Origin: Tersicoccus mangrovi
Lineage (GTDB): Bacteria > Actinomycetota > Actinomycetes > Actinomycetales > Micrococcaceae
Assembly: GCF_036881825.1 (NCBI RefSeq)
Contig: NZ_JBAJMW010000008.1
Span: 62,001 to 126,000 of the forward strand
DNA length: 64,000 nt
Direction: 5' to 3'
Shown here: piece by piece, positions 8,714 to 16,832 of the stretch
Numbering within the stretch: the first letter of the stretch is position 1
Layout: each line of letters opens with the position of its first letter
Notes under the pieces: model-generated
Told to the model about the DNA's origin: nothing
The model's input: only the letters and a program-made list of their open reading frames with translations
The model's database searches: none
Made by a program: the position numbers and the translations under genes

Positions 8714-8756
8714 ACCGACGGGCCGCCCCTCCTCGCGGAGGTGGCGGCCCGTCGGT
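8714..8756. terminator. Bidirectional terminator hairpin
   Basis: A perfect 14-bp stem (8714-8727 with 8743-8756) starts ACCGACGGGCCGCC, with an inner CCTC/GAGG pairing in the loop, and is followed by GTTT on the plus strand. It lies between the converging 2-epimerase and GT4 genes and can serve both. Confidence 0.85.
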
Positions 8757-8779
8757 GTTTCGTGCAGCTGTGTCGGCGC

Positions 8780-9943
8780 CTACCGGACGACGGCGAGCAC
8801 CGCATCGGCGGCGTGCTCACCGGAGGCGGCGAGCGAGGCGTGGTCCCGCACCCACGCGAGGCGGTGCTCCCGCTCGGCGTCCGTGGAGGACGCCGTCAAT
8901 CGTGCCTCGATCGCGGCCGCCACGGCCTCGGGCGTGTGGTCGACGGCGTCGCCGAGGTCGTTCCGCGCGACGACGGCGGCACCGGCGCCCTTGCCGGCGA
9001 AGATCACCGGGGTGCCGCAGGCGGCCGCCGCGTAGATCTTCGTCGGCTTGGCGAAGTCGTAGCCCTGGTCGGGCTTGATGCTCACGAGCGCGGCGCTGGC
9101 CCCGCTGATCCAGGCGGCAGCCTCGGCCGGCGGCACGACGCCGCCGAACACGACGTTCTCGGGGCACAGGCGGCCGGCCAGGTCCCGCAGGTGCGCCTCG
9201 TCCGAGCCCTGCCCGAAGAACCGCAGCCGCGCACGCGGGTGACGCCGGGCGACGATCGCCATGGCCTCGACGAACACGTCCGCGCCCTGCCACTCGGACA
9301 TCGTGCCGGTGTAGACCACGTACGGGTCCTCCCCGGCGGCCGCGGGCGCGTCGGTGGGCCGGAACGTCCCGGTGTCGACGCCGTTGCCCACGACGGTGAC
9401 CCGCTCGGCGGGCACCCCGAAGGACTGCACCTGCTCCCCGACGACGTCGGAGACCGCGATGACGGCGGCCGCGTGGCGCAGCACCCGGCCCTCGACGGCG
9501 CGCATGAGCGCGATCACCGGGGCCGGGACGGTCATGGCGGCCAGCGCCTCGGACCAGACGTCGGCCGCGTAGTACACGTACGGCCGGCGGCGCAGCCACG
9601 ACGTCAGGGCGACGACCGCCCCCGTCGTGGGCGGCGGTTCGGAGACGACGACGTCGGCGTCCGTGAGCAGCAGCCGGAAGAACGCCGGGATGTCGTAGCT
9701 GAGGTACTGCACGTACCCGCGCACGTTGCCCCCGGCGTCGCGCAGCACCGGCCACCGGCGCACGCGTGCCGGCACGGCCGGGGCGACCAGTCCGCGCGGC
9801 GGCGTCGTCGTGAGCACCTGAACGTCCGCCCCGCGGCTGTCCAGCCCGGTGACGAGCGCCCGCAGGCGGAACGCGGCGGCGGCGACGTCCGGGACGAAGA
9901 CCCGGCTGGCGACCACGACGCGACGGGCCGTGGTCCGGCTCAC
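8780..9943 (-). CDS. Family 4 glycosyltransferase (GT-B)
   Basis: A 387-residue transferase. After a basic start (MSRTTARRVVVASRVF), the N-terminal half has the membrane-facing acceptor fold, then VTVVGNGVDTGTFRP around residue 180. The C-terminal half has YTGTMSEWQGADVF and FAKPTKIYAAAACGTPVIF, the nucleotide-sugar site. It is the last gene of the long minus-strand glycan block, and its ATG overlaps the stop of the oxidoreductase gene (ATGA at 9940-9943), so translation is coupled. This close link to the aminouronic acid pathway makes it a candidate for transferring that sugar, but this is inference. Confidence 0.87.
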   Translation of the reverse strand: MSRTTARRVVVASRVFVPDVAAAAFRLRALVTGLDSRGADVQVLTTTPPRGLVAPAVPARVRRWPVLRDAGGNVRGYVQYLSYDIPAFFRLLLTDADVVVSEPPPTTGAVVALTSWLRRRPYVYYAADVWSEALAAMTVPAPVIALMRAVEGRVLRHAAAVIAVSDVVGEQVQSFGVPAERVTVVGNGVDTGTFRPTDAPAAAGEDPYVVYTGTMSEWQGADVFVEAMAIVARRHPRARLRFFGQGSDEAHLRDLAGRLCPENVVFGGVVPPAEAAAWISGASAALVSIKPDQGYDFAKPTKIYAAAACGTPVIFAGKGAGAAVVARNDLGDAVDHTPEAVAAAIEARLTASSTDAEREHRLAWVRDHASLAASGEHAADAVLAVVR

Positions 9944-10950
9944 GAGGCGGTCAGCCTCTCCGTCTGCCCGGAGGCCGCGGACGCGATCATCGCCTCGGCG
10001 ACACGCAGCGTGTTCAGGCCCTCCCGCATGGTCACGATGTCCGGGACGGAGCCGTGGGCCGTTCCCCGGATCGCGTCACGGAACGCCTCGTGCTCCACGC
10101 GCAGCGGCTCCCGCTTGGCGATGGCCAGGCGGGTCACGTTGCCCTCGGAGACGCCCCGGAAGTTGGACACCGCCTCCCACTCCGTCTTGACCGATCCGTT
10201 CTCGTAGTACGTCAGGTCCGCGGTGAGGGTGTCCGCGACGAACGCACCCCGCTCCCCCGTGACGACCGTGACGCGCTCCTTCATCGGGGAGAGCCAGTTG
10301 ACGAGGTGGCTCGTCATGATGCCGTTCTCCAGCGTCCCGACGGCGGCGACCATGTCCTCGTACTGCCGGCCGGACTGCGTCGTGGTGCGCGCGCTGACCG
10401 AGGCGAACGGGGACTGGGCGAGCCACGCCGTCAGGTCGATGTCGTGCGTGCCGAGGTCCTTGACGACCCCGACGTCCGCGATCCGAGCCGGGAACGGGCC
10501 CTGGCGGCGGGTGGCGATCTGGTAGACCTGCCCCAGCTCGCCGGACTCGATCCGGGCCCGCAGGGACTGCAGGGCGGGGTTGAAGCGCTCGATGTGCCCG
10601 ACTGCGCCGACGAGGCCGCGCGAGTCGAAGGCCTCGACGAGGCGCTCCCCCGCGGGCACGGACGAGGCGATGGGCTTCTCGACCATCACGTGCACGCCCG
10701 CCTCGGCCAGCGCGAGGCCGACCTCCTCGTGCAGGCCGGTGGGCACGGCGACGACGGCCATGTCGATGCCGGCCGCGATCAGCTCGTCGACCCCGCCGAG
10801 GACCGGCAGGGAGCCGGCCGCGCCGTGCGGGTCGCCGTACGCGTCGGCGACGGCCACGAGGTCCACGCCGTCGAGCTCGCGCAGCACGCGGGCGTGGTTG
10901 CGGCCCATCATGCCGAGCCCGATGAGGCCCGCGCGCAGGTTCGCCGCCAT
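9940..10950 (-). CDS. Gfo/Idh/MocA oxidoreductase, probable nucleotide-sugar 3-dehydrogenase (WbpB-like)
   Basis: A 336-residue NAD-dependent oxidoreductase. GLIGLGMMGRNHARVL (residues 8-23) is the dinucleotide fold, and VMVEKPIA (around 90-97) carries the conserved Lys of the E-K-P motif. GHIERFNPA and DLGTHDIDL (about residues 165-173) fit the catalytic region seen in WbpB/WlbA enzymes, which oxidise C3 of UDP-GlcNAcA. It sits between the aminotransferase (1-base stop/start overlap at 10950) and a GT4 gene (4-base overlap). With those neighbours the best reading is the 3-keto-forming step of a 2,3-diamino uronic acid pathway. Substrate identity is inferred from context. Confidence 0.85.
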   Translation of the reverse strand: MAANLRAGLIGLGMMGRNHARVLRELDGVDLVAVADAYGDPHGAAGSLPVLGGVDELIAAGIDMAVVAVPTGLHEEVGLALAEAGVHVMVEKPIASSVPAGERLVEAFDSRGLVGAVGHIERFNPALQSLRARIESGELGQVYQIATRRQGPFPARIADVGVVKDLGTHDIDLTAWLAQSPFASVSARTTTQSGRQYEDMVAAVGTLENGIMTSHLVNWLSPMKERVTVVTGERGAFVADTLTADLTYYENGSVKTEWEAVSNFRGVSEGNVTRLAIAKREPLRVEHEAFRDAIRGTAHGSVPDIVTMREGLNTLRVAEAMIASAASGQTERLTAS

Positions 10951-12041
10951 CAGGCGCCCGCCGCCGCGAGGGCGTTGACGGCCGTCACGATACGGTCCAG
11001 GTCCTCCGCGTCCAGCGACGGGTGCACCGGCAGGGACAGCACCTGGGCCGCCGCGATCTCGGTGTTGGGCAGGTCCTCGGTCCGGTGGAAGGACGGCAGG
11101 CGGTGGTTGGGCACCGGGTAGTACACGCCCGAGCCGATGTCGTACTGCTCGCGCAGGGCCTTCGCGAAGCCGTCCCGGTCCTCGGGCACCCGGATCGTGT
11201 ACTGGTGGTAGACGTGCACGGCGCCGTCGGCGACGGCGGGCGTCGCCACGTTCTGCAGGTTCTCGGTCAGGTACGCGGCGTTGGACTGCCGGGTCTTCGT
11301 CCAGCCCTCGACCTTGGTCAGCTGCACGCGGCCGATGGCGGCGTGCAGGTTGGTCATGCGGGCGTTGAAGCCGACGAGCTCGTTCTCGTACTGCTTCTCC
11401 ATGCCCTGGTTGCGCAGTAGGCGCAGCCGGCGCTCGACCTCCGGGTCCGCGGTGGAGACCATGCCGCCCTCACCGGACGTCATGTTCTTCGTCGGGTAGA
11501 GGCTGAACACGCCGAAGGTGCCGAAGGTGCCGACCTTCTGCCCGTGCAGGCTCGCGCCGTGCGCCTGGGCGGCGTCCTCGAACAGGGCGATGCCGCGCTC
11601 GTCGGCGAGGGCCTTGAGCTGGTCCGCCGCGAACGGGTGGCCGTACAGGTGGACGGGCATGATGCCCTTGGTCTTCTCGGTGATGAGCGAGGCCACGTGG
11701 TCGACGTCGAGGCCGTAGTGGTCCAGCTCGATGTCGGCGAAGACGGGGGTCGCGCCGGTCAGGGCGACCGAGTTGCCGGTGGCGGCGAAGGTGAAGGACG
11801 GGACGATGACCTCGTCGCCGGCGCCGATGCCGGCGGCGAGCAGACCCAGGTGCAGACCCGAGGTGCCCGAGTTGACGGCGACCGACGCGCGGCCGTCCAG
11901 GAGCACGTCGCTGAACTCCTGCTCGAAGGAGGCGACCTCGGCGCCCTGCGCCAGCATGCCGCTGACGAGGACCGCGTCCACGGCACGCCGCTCCTCCTCG
12001 CCCACGATGGGCCTGGCGGCGGGAATGAAGTCCTTGCTCAT
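10950..12041 (-). CDS. DegT/DnrJ/EryC1 family sugar aminotransferase (WbpE-like)
   Basis: A 363-residue PLP enzyme of the sugar aminotransferase family. Near the N-terminus it has PAARPIVGEEE and LVSGMLAQG, then VNSGTSGLHLGLLAAGIG for phosphate binding. FEDAAQAHGA holds the PLP-stacking Asp, and SLYPTKNMTSGEGG contains the Schiff-base Lys. WbpE/WlbC enzymes add an amino group to C3 of UDP-3-keto-GlcNAcA using glutamate. The start overlaps the acetyltransferase stop by 4 bases and its own stop shares one base with the oxidoreductase start. These tight couplings support a single pathway. Confidence 0.9.
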   Translation of the reverse strand: MSKDFIPAARPIVGEEERRAVDAVLVSGMLAQGAEVASFEQEFSDVLLDGRASVAVNSGTSGLHLGLLAAGIGAGDEVIVPSFTFAATGNSVALTGATPVFADIELDHYGLDVDHVASLITEKTKGIMPVHLYGHPFAADQLKALADERGIALFEDAAQAHGASLHGQKVGTFGTFGVFSLYPTKNMTSGEGGMVSTADPEVERRLRLLRNQGMEKQYENELVGFNARMTNLHAAIGRVQLTKVEGWTKTRQSNAAYLTENLQNVATPAVADGAVHVYHQYTIRVPEDRDGFAKALREQYDIGSGVYYPVPNHRLPSFHRTEDLPNTEIAAAQVLSLPVHPSLDAEDLDRIVTAVNALAAAGA

Positions 12042-12661
12042 GCGTTCTCCTCCGACTCGGTGAGCTCGTCACCGTTCTGCACGTACGTTTCCCCGGTATC
12101 CGGGCACACCCAGAGACCGTCCTGCTCCCGCAGCGGGTGGCCGGCCTTGCCCACCCAGCCGATCCGGCGGGCCGGGACCCCGGCCATCAACGCGAACGCG
12201 GGCACGTCCTTGACCACCACGGCGCCGGCGGCGATCGTGGCCCACCGGCCGATCGTCACGGGCGCCACGCACACGCTGCGCGCGCCGATCGATGCCCCGT
12301 CCTGGATCGTGACGCCGACGGGCGTCCAGTCGTGGGCGCTCTTGAGCGAGCCGTCCGGGCTGATCGAGCGCGGGTAGGTGTCGTTGGTCAGTACCACCGC
12401 GGGTCCGATGAAGACGCCCCGGCCCAGCTCGGCCGGCTCGTAGACGAGCGCGTAGTTCTGGATCTTGGTGTTCTCCCCGATCCGCACCCCGGTGCCCACG
12501 TAGGCGCCGCGGCCCACGATGCAGTTGTCCCCGAGGACCGCGTCCTCGCGCACCTGCGCCAGGTGCCAGATCTTCGTGCCCGCCCCGAGCGTCGCGCGCT
12601 CGGAGACGTCGGCGCTGTCGACCACCTGGGCCGGTGGTCCGGCGATCTCGTTGTCGGTCAC
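12038..12661 (-). CDS. Left-handed beta-helix N-acetyltransferase (WbpD/WlbB-like)
   Basis: A 207-residue hexapeptide-repeat acyltransferase. Repeats such as GAGTKIWHLAQVREDAVLG and GDNCIVGRGAYVGTGVRIGENTKI fill residues 25-75 and again 110-165. IWHLAQVRE carries the His typical of WlbB/WbpD, which acetylates the 3-amino group of UDP-GlcNAc3NA with acetyl-CoA. AAGAVVVKDVPAFALMAGVPARRIGW is the usual C-terminal family signature. AAAGGAGC is a strong ribosome site 28 nt after the GT2 stop. Its order next to aminotransferase and 3-dehydrogenase genes matches the Pseudomonas wbp and Bordetella wlb clusters. Confidence 0.92.
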   Translation of the reverse strand: MTDNEIAGPPAQVVDSADVSERATLGAGTKIWHLAQVREDAVLGDNCIVGRGAYVGTGVRIGENTKIQNYALVYEPAELGRGVFIGPAVVLTNDTYPRSISPDGSLKSAHDWTPVGVTIQDGASIGARSVCVAPVTIGRWATIAAGAVVVKDVPAFALMAGVPARRIGWVGKAGHPLREQDGLWVCPDTGETYVQNGDELTESEENA

Positions 12662-12689
12662 GTCAAGCTCCTTTCTTCACCGCTGCTGC

Positions 12690-13694
12690 TCATCGATTCG
12701 CCTGCCATCGCGGACCGGCGACGGACAGGTAGGTCATCTGACGGACTTCCTGACGCAGACGTCTCACCCCGTCCAGGAGGATTCCGACCATCAGGCTCAG
12801 GACGGCGATGACGACCAGCGACGACGCCAGGATCGCCGTGGGCATCCGCGGTACCGTCCCGGTGTGGACGAACTCCACCACCAGCGGGATGCCCAGGATG
12901 AGCGCCACCAGCAACCAGAGAAGACCGAACACCGCGTAGAAGAAGAACGGCCGCTCGTGGTGGAGAAGCTTCGCGATCATGCCGACGATGCGGAAACCGT
13001 CGTGGTAGGTGCGCAGCTTGCTCTCGGACCCGGCAGGCCGGTCCCGGAATCCGACCGGCACCTCCGTCTGCGGGGCGCGGGTCGCGATGGCGTGGATCGT
13101 GAGTTCCGTCTCGATCTCGAACGCACGGGAGTCGGCCGGAAAGGACTTGACGAACCGCCGGCTGAAGACGCGGTAGCCGGACAGCATGTCGTTGACCGGC
13201 CACCCGAAGATGCGACTCACGGTCTCGTTGAACGCGCGATTGCCCAGGGCGTGTCCCGGCCGGTAGGCGGACTCCGTCTGCTGACTCCGGACCCCCGTGA
13301 CCTGGTCGTACGGTCCGTCCAGGAGCGTGCGGATCAGCTCCGGCGCGGCGGCGGCGTCGTACGTGTCGTCCCCGTCGATAAGCAGATAGACGTCGGCGTC
13401 CAGGTCCGCCATGGCGCGCCGGACGACGTTCCCCTTGCCCTTGCGGTCCTCCCGTCGCACCGTCGCCCCGGCCTCGCGGGCCACGCGAACGGTGTCGTCG
13501 GTGCTCGCGTTGTCGTAGACGAATACGTCCAGGCCGGGCACGGCGGCGCGGAGATCGGCCACGACTTTGGCGACCGCGGCCTCCTCGTTGTGGCACGGCA
13601 CGATGGCGACCATGCGGGGCGGCGCGTCGACGGACGCGCGGGCCACTTCCGGCGGCGCGTCGACGTCCGCACGCCCGCCCATCCGGGTGCTCAC
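12690..13694 (-). CDS. Family 2 glycosyltransferase with two C-terminal membrane helices (DPM1/GtrB-like)
   Basis: A 334-residue GT-A enzyme. MVAIVPCHNEE and YDNASTDDT open the fold, and DGDDTYD is the metal-binding motif; this wording differs from the DADGQH of the GT2 at 1880. About residues 245-315 contain two strong membrane helices (FFFYAVFGLLWLLVALILG and ILASSLVVIAVLSLMVGILL), as in polyprenyl-phosphate glucosyl or mannosyl transferases. The GTG at 13694 is preferred because it forms a GTGA overlap with the upstream dehydrogenase stop. It probably loads a sugar onto undecaprenyl phosphate for use outside the membrane. The donor is unknown. Confidence 0.85.
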   Translation of the reverse strand: MSTRMGGRADVDAPPEVARASVDAPPRMVAIVPCHNEEAAVAKVVADLRAAVPGLDVFVYDNASTDDTVRVAREAGATVRREDRKGKGNVVRRAMADLDADVYLLIDGDDTYDAAAAPELIRTLLDGPYDQVTGVRSQQTESAYRPGHALGNRAFNETVSRIFGWPVNDMLSGYRVFSRRFVKSFPADSRAFEIETELTIHAIATRAPQTEVPVGFRDRPAGSESKLRTYHDGFRIVGMIAKLLHHERPFFFYAVFGLLWLLVALILGIPLVVEFVHTGTVPRMPTAILASSLVVIAVLSLMVGILLDGVRRLRQEVRQMTYLSVAGPRWQANR

Positions 13695-15001
13695 TGGGAC
13701 GCGTCCACCTCGGCCGGCCGGCCGATGACCCGGTAGGTCACGGACGGCCACGCCTTGGGCGAGGACACGCGGCGTCCGTCGATGAAGGTGCGGATGCCGG
13801 GCAGGTCCGCCGGCGCCAGGGTGCGGTAGTCGGCGTGGTCGGCCTGCACGACGGCGGCGTCGACGGGCTCGCCGAGGTGGTACGGCGTGAAGCCCAGCTT
13901 CTGCAGCTCCTCGTCGGTGTAGAGCGGGTCGTGCACGAGCGCGACGGCACCCCGCTCGGTCAGCGAGCGGACCGCGTCGAACACGCCGGAGAACGCGGTC
14001 TCCTTCACGCCGCCGCGGTAGGCGGCACCGAGGACGACGACGCGCTGGCCGGCCAGGTCGCCGTGCGCGCCCTCCAGGAGGCCGATCGTGAAGTCCGGCA
14101 TGCCGGCGTTCGCGTCACGAGCGGCGCGCACGACCGTGGCGTCCGGGTCGTTCCACAGGTAGAGGCGCGGGTACACCGGGATGCAGTGGCCACCGACGGC
14201 GATGCCCGGCTGGTGGATGTGGCTGTAGGGCTGCGAGTTGGACGCCTCGATGACGTTGTAGACGTCGATGCCGTTCTGGCCCGCGTACCGGGCGAACTGG
14301 TTGGCCAGGCCGATGTTGACGTCGCGGTACGTGGTCTCGGCCAGCTTCGCGAGCTCGGAGGCCTCCGCGGAGCCGAGGTCCCACACGCCGTTGGTACGCG
14401 GCAGGTCGGCGCGCTCGTCGAAGTCGAGCACCGCCTCGTAGAACTCCTTCGCCTTCGCCGCGCCGGCCTCGCTCAGGCCGCCGATCAGCTTGGGGTACTT
14501 GCGCAGGTCCTCGAAGACCCGGCCGGTGAGCACCCGCTCGGGCGAGAACACGAGGTGGAAGTCGGTGCCCTCGGTCAGGCCCGAGATCTCCTCGAGCATG
14601 GGCTTCCACCGGGTCCGGGTGGTGCCGACGGGCAGCGTCGTCTCGTAGGAGACGAGGGTGCCGGGGGTCAGGTGCTCGGCCAGGGAGCGCGTCGCGTCGT
14701 CCATCCAGCCGAAGTCGGGGCGGGCCTGGTCGTCGACGAACAGCGGCACCACGAGCACGACGGCGTCGGCACCGGGAACGGCCTGCGCGTAGTCGGTCGT
14801 GGCGGTCAGCCGGCCGGCCGGGACGAGCTCGGACAGCTTCTCCTGAAGGTGCGCCTCGCCGGGGAACGGCTCCCGGCCCGCGTTGACCAGGTCCACGACC
14901 GTCGGGTTCACGTCGACGCCGACGACGTCGTGACCCTTCGAGGCGAACTGGACGGCCAGCGGAAGGCCGATCTTCCCCAGAGCGATGACTGCAATCTTCA
15001 C
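13691..15001 (-). CDS. UDP-sugar 6-dehydrogenase (WbpA/WecC type)
   Basis: A 436-residue NAD-dependent enzyme that oxidises C6 of a UDP-hexose to the uronic acid. KIAVIALGKIGLPLAVQFA at the N-terminus is the Rossmann fold, ETTLPVGTTR the central motif, and GGHCIPVYP holds the catalytic Cys. The C-terminal GAAYRGGVKETAFS is the UDP-binding domain. GTG at 15001 gives the family's normal start and follows an AGGTAGG ribosome-like site; a longer frame to 15073 adds nothing conserved. Context favours UDP-GlcNAc (WbpA) as substrate if the wlb/wbp genes act with it, or UDP-ManNAc (WecC) if the 2-epimerase acts first. Sequence alone does not decide. Confidence 0.9.
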   Translation of the reverse strand: MKIAVIALGKIGLPLAVQFASKGHDVVGVDVNPTVVDLVNAGREPFPGEAHLQEKLSELVPAGRLTATTDYAQAVPGADAVVLVVPLFVDDQARPDFGWMDDATRSLAEHLTPGTLVSYETTLPVGTTRTRWKPMLEEISGLTEGTDFHLVFSPERVLTGRVFEDLRKYPKLIGGLSEAGAAKAKEFYEAVLDFDERADLPRTNGVWDLGSAEASELAKLAETTYRDVNIGLANQFARYAGQNGIDVYNVIEASNSQPYSHIHQPGIAVGGHCIPVYPRLYLWNDPDATVVRAARDANAGMPDFTIGLLEGAHGDLAGQRVVVLGAAYRGGVKETAFSGVFDAVRSLTERGAVALVHDPLYTDEELQKLGFTPYHLGEPVDAAVVQADHADYRTLAPADLPGIRTFIDGRRVSSPKAWPSVTYRVIGRPAEVDASQ

Positions 15002-15119
15002 GTAACGGCCTACCTGTCTCCCGCGTTCTTCGGTCTCGGGCGCCCGCGGAAATCCGCGCAGAGCCCCGGTCAATGGTAGCCGCCGGGGCCGGCGTGCGCG
15101 GTCTGCGACGCGGGCGCCT

Positions 15120-15143
15120 CCGCGCCGCCGGTGGGCGGCGCGG
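15120..15143 (-). terminator. GC hairpin between the ABC exporter and sugar-synthesis genes
   Basis: A perfect 10-bp stem (CCGCGCCGCC with GGCGGCGCGG) and a 4-nt loop lie 31 bp after the ABC ATPase stop. There is no T-tract, so it may attenuate rather than end the transcript. It falls in the only large gap (172 bp) of the minus-strand glycan block. Confidence 0.5.
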
Positions 15144-15173
15144 GTGTGGTCACCGGGTCGCCCCGGCGACCGT

Positions 15174-15974
15174 TCAGTCCTCGCCGCGCAGCCGCTTGAT
15201 GGCGTTCTCGACGGGACCGTCGAGGACCTTGCGGCCGTGCTCGAGGAGGATGCCGCGGTCGCACAGCTGCGCGACCTTGTCCAGTTCGTGGCTGACGACG
15301 ACGAGGGTGCGTCCCTGGTCGACCATCTCGGAGATCCGCTCCATGCACTTCTTCTGGAACGGCTCGTCGCCGACGGCGAGGATCTCGTCGACGAGGAAGA
15401 CGTCCGGCGTCGTGTGGATCGCCACGGCGAACGCGAGCCGGAGGTACATGCCCGAGGAGTAGAACTTCACCTCGGTGTCGATGAACTGCTCGATCTCGGA
15501 GAACGCGACGATGTCGTCGAACTTGTCCTCGATCTCCTGCTGCGTCATCCCGAGGATGGCGCCGTTGAGGTACACGTTGTCCCGGCCGGTGAGGTCCGGG
15601 TGGAAACCGGCGCCGACCTCGATCAGCCCGGCCACGCGACCCCGGGTGGCGACGTCGCCCTCGTCGGGCCGCATGACACCGGAGATCAGCTTCAGCAGGG
15701 TGGACTTGCCGGACCCGTTGAGTCCGAGCAGCGCCACCGACTCGCCCTGCCGGACGTCGAAGCTGACGTCGTCGAGCGCCTTGAAACGCTCGGAGAGGTC
15801 ACCGCGGCGGCCCTTGACCAGCCAGACGAAGGCTTCCTTCATCGACCGGGTGTGCCGCAACACGAACTTCTTGGTCACGTTCTTCGCGACGATGACGAGG
15901 TCGTCGTCCGAGCCGGCGCCCGGCGATGCGGCCGAGGCCCCCGACGGCGTCGTGAGGCGGTTCTGGCTCTTCAT
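15174..15974 (-). CDS. ABC-2 polysaccharide exporter, ATP-binding subunit (Wzt/TagH-like)
   Basis: A 266-residue ATPase. GLNGSGKST is the Walker A motif (about residue 83), the ABC signature region reads SSGMYLRLAFAVA, and VFLVDEILAVGDEPF is Walker B. The N-terminal 26 residues are Ser/Gly-rich and polar. The family drives export of teichoic acid or O-antigen type chains. No carbohydrate-binding C-terminal domain is present (the length is just the ATPase), which suggests chain-end recognition is not required. The start codon directly follows the permease stop (TGAATG), with AGGAG upstream. Export of the glycan made in this locus is the likely role. Confidence 0.92.
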   Translation of the reverse strand: MKSQNRLTTPSGASAASPGAGSDDDLVIVAKNVTKKFVLRHTRSMKEAFVWLVKGRRGDLSERFKALDDVSFDVRQGESVALLGLNGSGKSTLLKLISGVMRPDEGDVATRGRVAGLIEVGAGFHPDLTGRDNVYLNGAILGMTQQEIEDKFDDIVAFSEIEQFIDTEVKFYSSGMYLRLAFAVAIHTTPDVFLVDEILAVGDEPFQKKCMERISEMVDQGRTLVVVSHELDKVAQLCDRGILLEHGRKVLDGPVENAIKRLRGED

Positions 15975-16832
15975 TCACAGCTCCTGGGCAAAGTGACCTT
16001 CCAGCTTCCGGAAGGCGAGATCTCCGACGACGAGGACGAGCACGCTGATCACGACGGCGATCGGCGTCCACTGCGTGAGCAGGTGCGGCGGGATGTCCGT
16101 CGCCCCGTCGGTGGTCGGCAGCCAGAACGCGTAGTGGAACAGCTCGACGGCCACGGTGATCGGGTTGGACATGTAGATCGGGAACACCCAGGCGGGCAGT
16201 TCCTTCTGCACCATCGTCCAGACGTACAGCACCGGGGAGAGCCAGGTGGCGACCATGGTGATCAGGTCGACGATGTTCTCCGAGTCCCGGAAGAACACGT
16301 TGGCCACGCCGAACAGCAGACCGAGGCCGGCCGAGAGCAGGACCATGATGACCATGCCGACGATGATCGAGCCGATCTGCAGCAGGCCCGGGTGCCAGCC
16401 GACCGCGAAGCACGCGATCAGCAGGATGAGCAGCTGCGGCAGGAAGTGGATCAGGGCGACCCACACGGTGGAGACCGAGAACAGCTCGCGGGGCAGGTAG
16501 ATCTTCTTGATCAGCGCCCCGTTGGCCACCATCGCCCGGGCGCCGTTGCCGAACGCCTCGCCGAAGAAGTTGATCAGCACGATGCCCGAGAACAGGTACA
16601 CGGGGTAGTTCGCCATGCCCTTGTTCAGCCCGAGGAACACGCCCAGGGCCAGGTAGAACACGAGGAACTGCACGCCCGGCTTGATGTAGGACCACACGAG
16701 GCCCAGCACCGAGCCGCGGTAGCGGACCTGGATCTCCTTGTTGACCAGCAGCCGCAGCAGGTAGGCGTGGCGGAAGACGTCGGCCAGGCCGCGCCCCTGC
16801 CCCGGCCGGACCAGCGGGTCGAGCGCGGTCAC
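15975..16832 (-). CDS. ABC-2 polysaccharide exporter, permease subunit (Wzm/TagG-like)
   Basis: A 285-residue membrane protein with six helices between about residues 45 and 275. It has the ABC-2 family layout: a cytosolic amphipathic N-terminus (LVRPGQGRGLADVFRHAYLLRLLVNKEIQVRYRGS), a coupling loop, and re-entrant hydrophobic turns. The motif IQVRYRGSVLG is highly typical for TagG/RfbA permeases. Its GTG start overlaps the stop of the GlfT2-like gene by 4 bases and its stop abuts the ATPase start, so the two subunits are made together. It forms the channel for the polymer. Confidence 0.92.
   Translation of the reverse strand: MTALDPLVRPGQGRGLADVFRHAYLLRLLVNKEIQVRYRGSVLGLVWSYIKPGVQFLVFYLALGVFLGLNKGMANYPVYLFSGIVLINFFGEAFGNGARAMVANGALIKKIYLPRELFSVSTVWVALIHFLPQLLILLIACFAVGWHPGLLQIGSIIVGMVIMVLLSAGLGLLFGVANVFFRDSENIVDLITMVATWLSPVLYVWTMVQKELPAWVFPIYMSNPITVAVELFHYAFWLPTTDGATDIPPHLLTQWTPIAVVISVLVLVVGDLAFRKLEGHFAQEL

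Noticed and set aside
12690..13751. Longer start for the GT2 at 13751
   Set aside because: The GTG at 13694 makes a GTGA overlap with the upstream stop; the extension lies inside the dehydrogenase gene.
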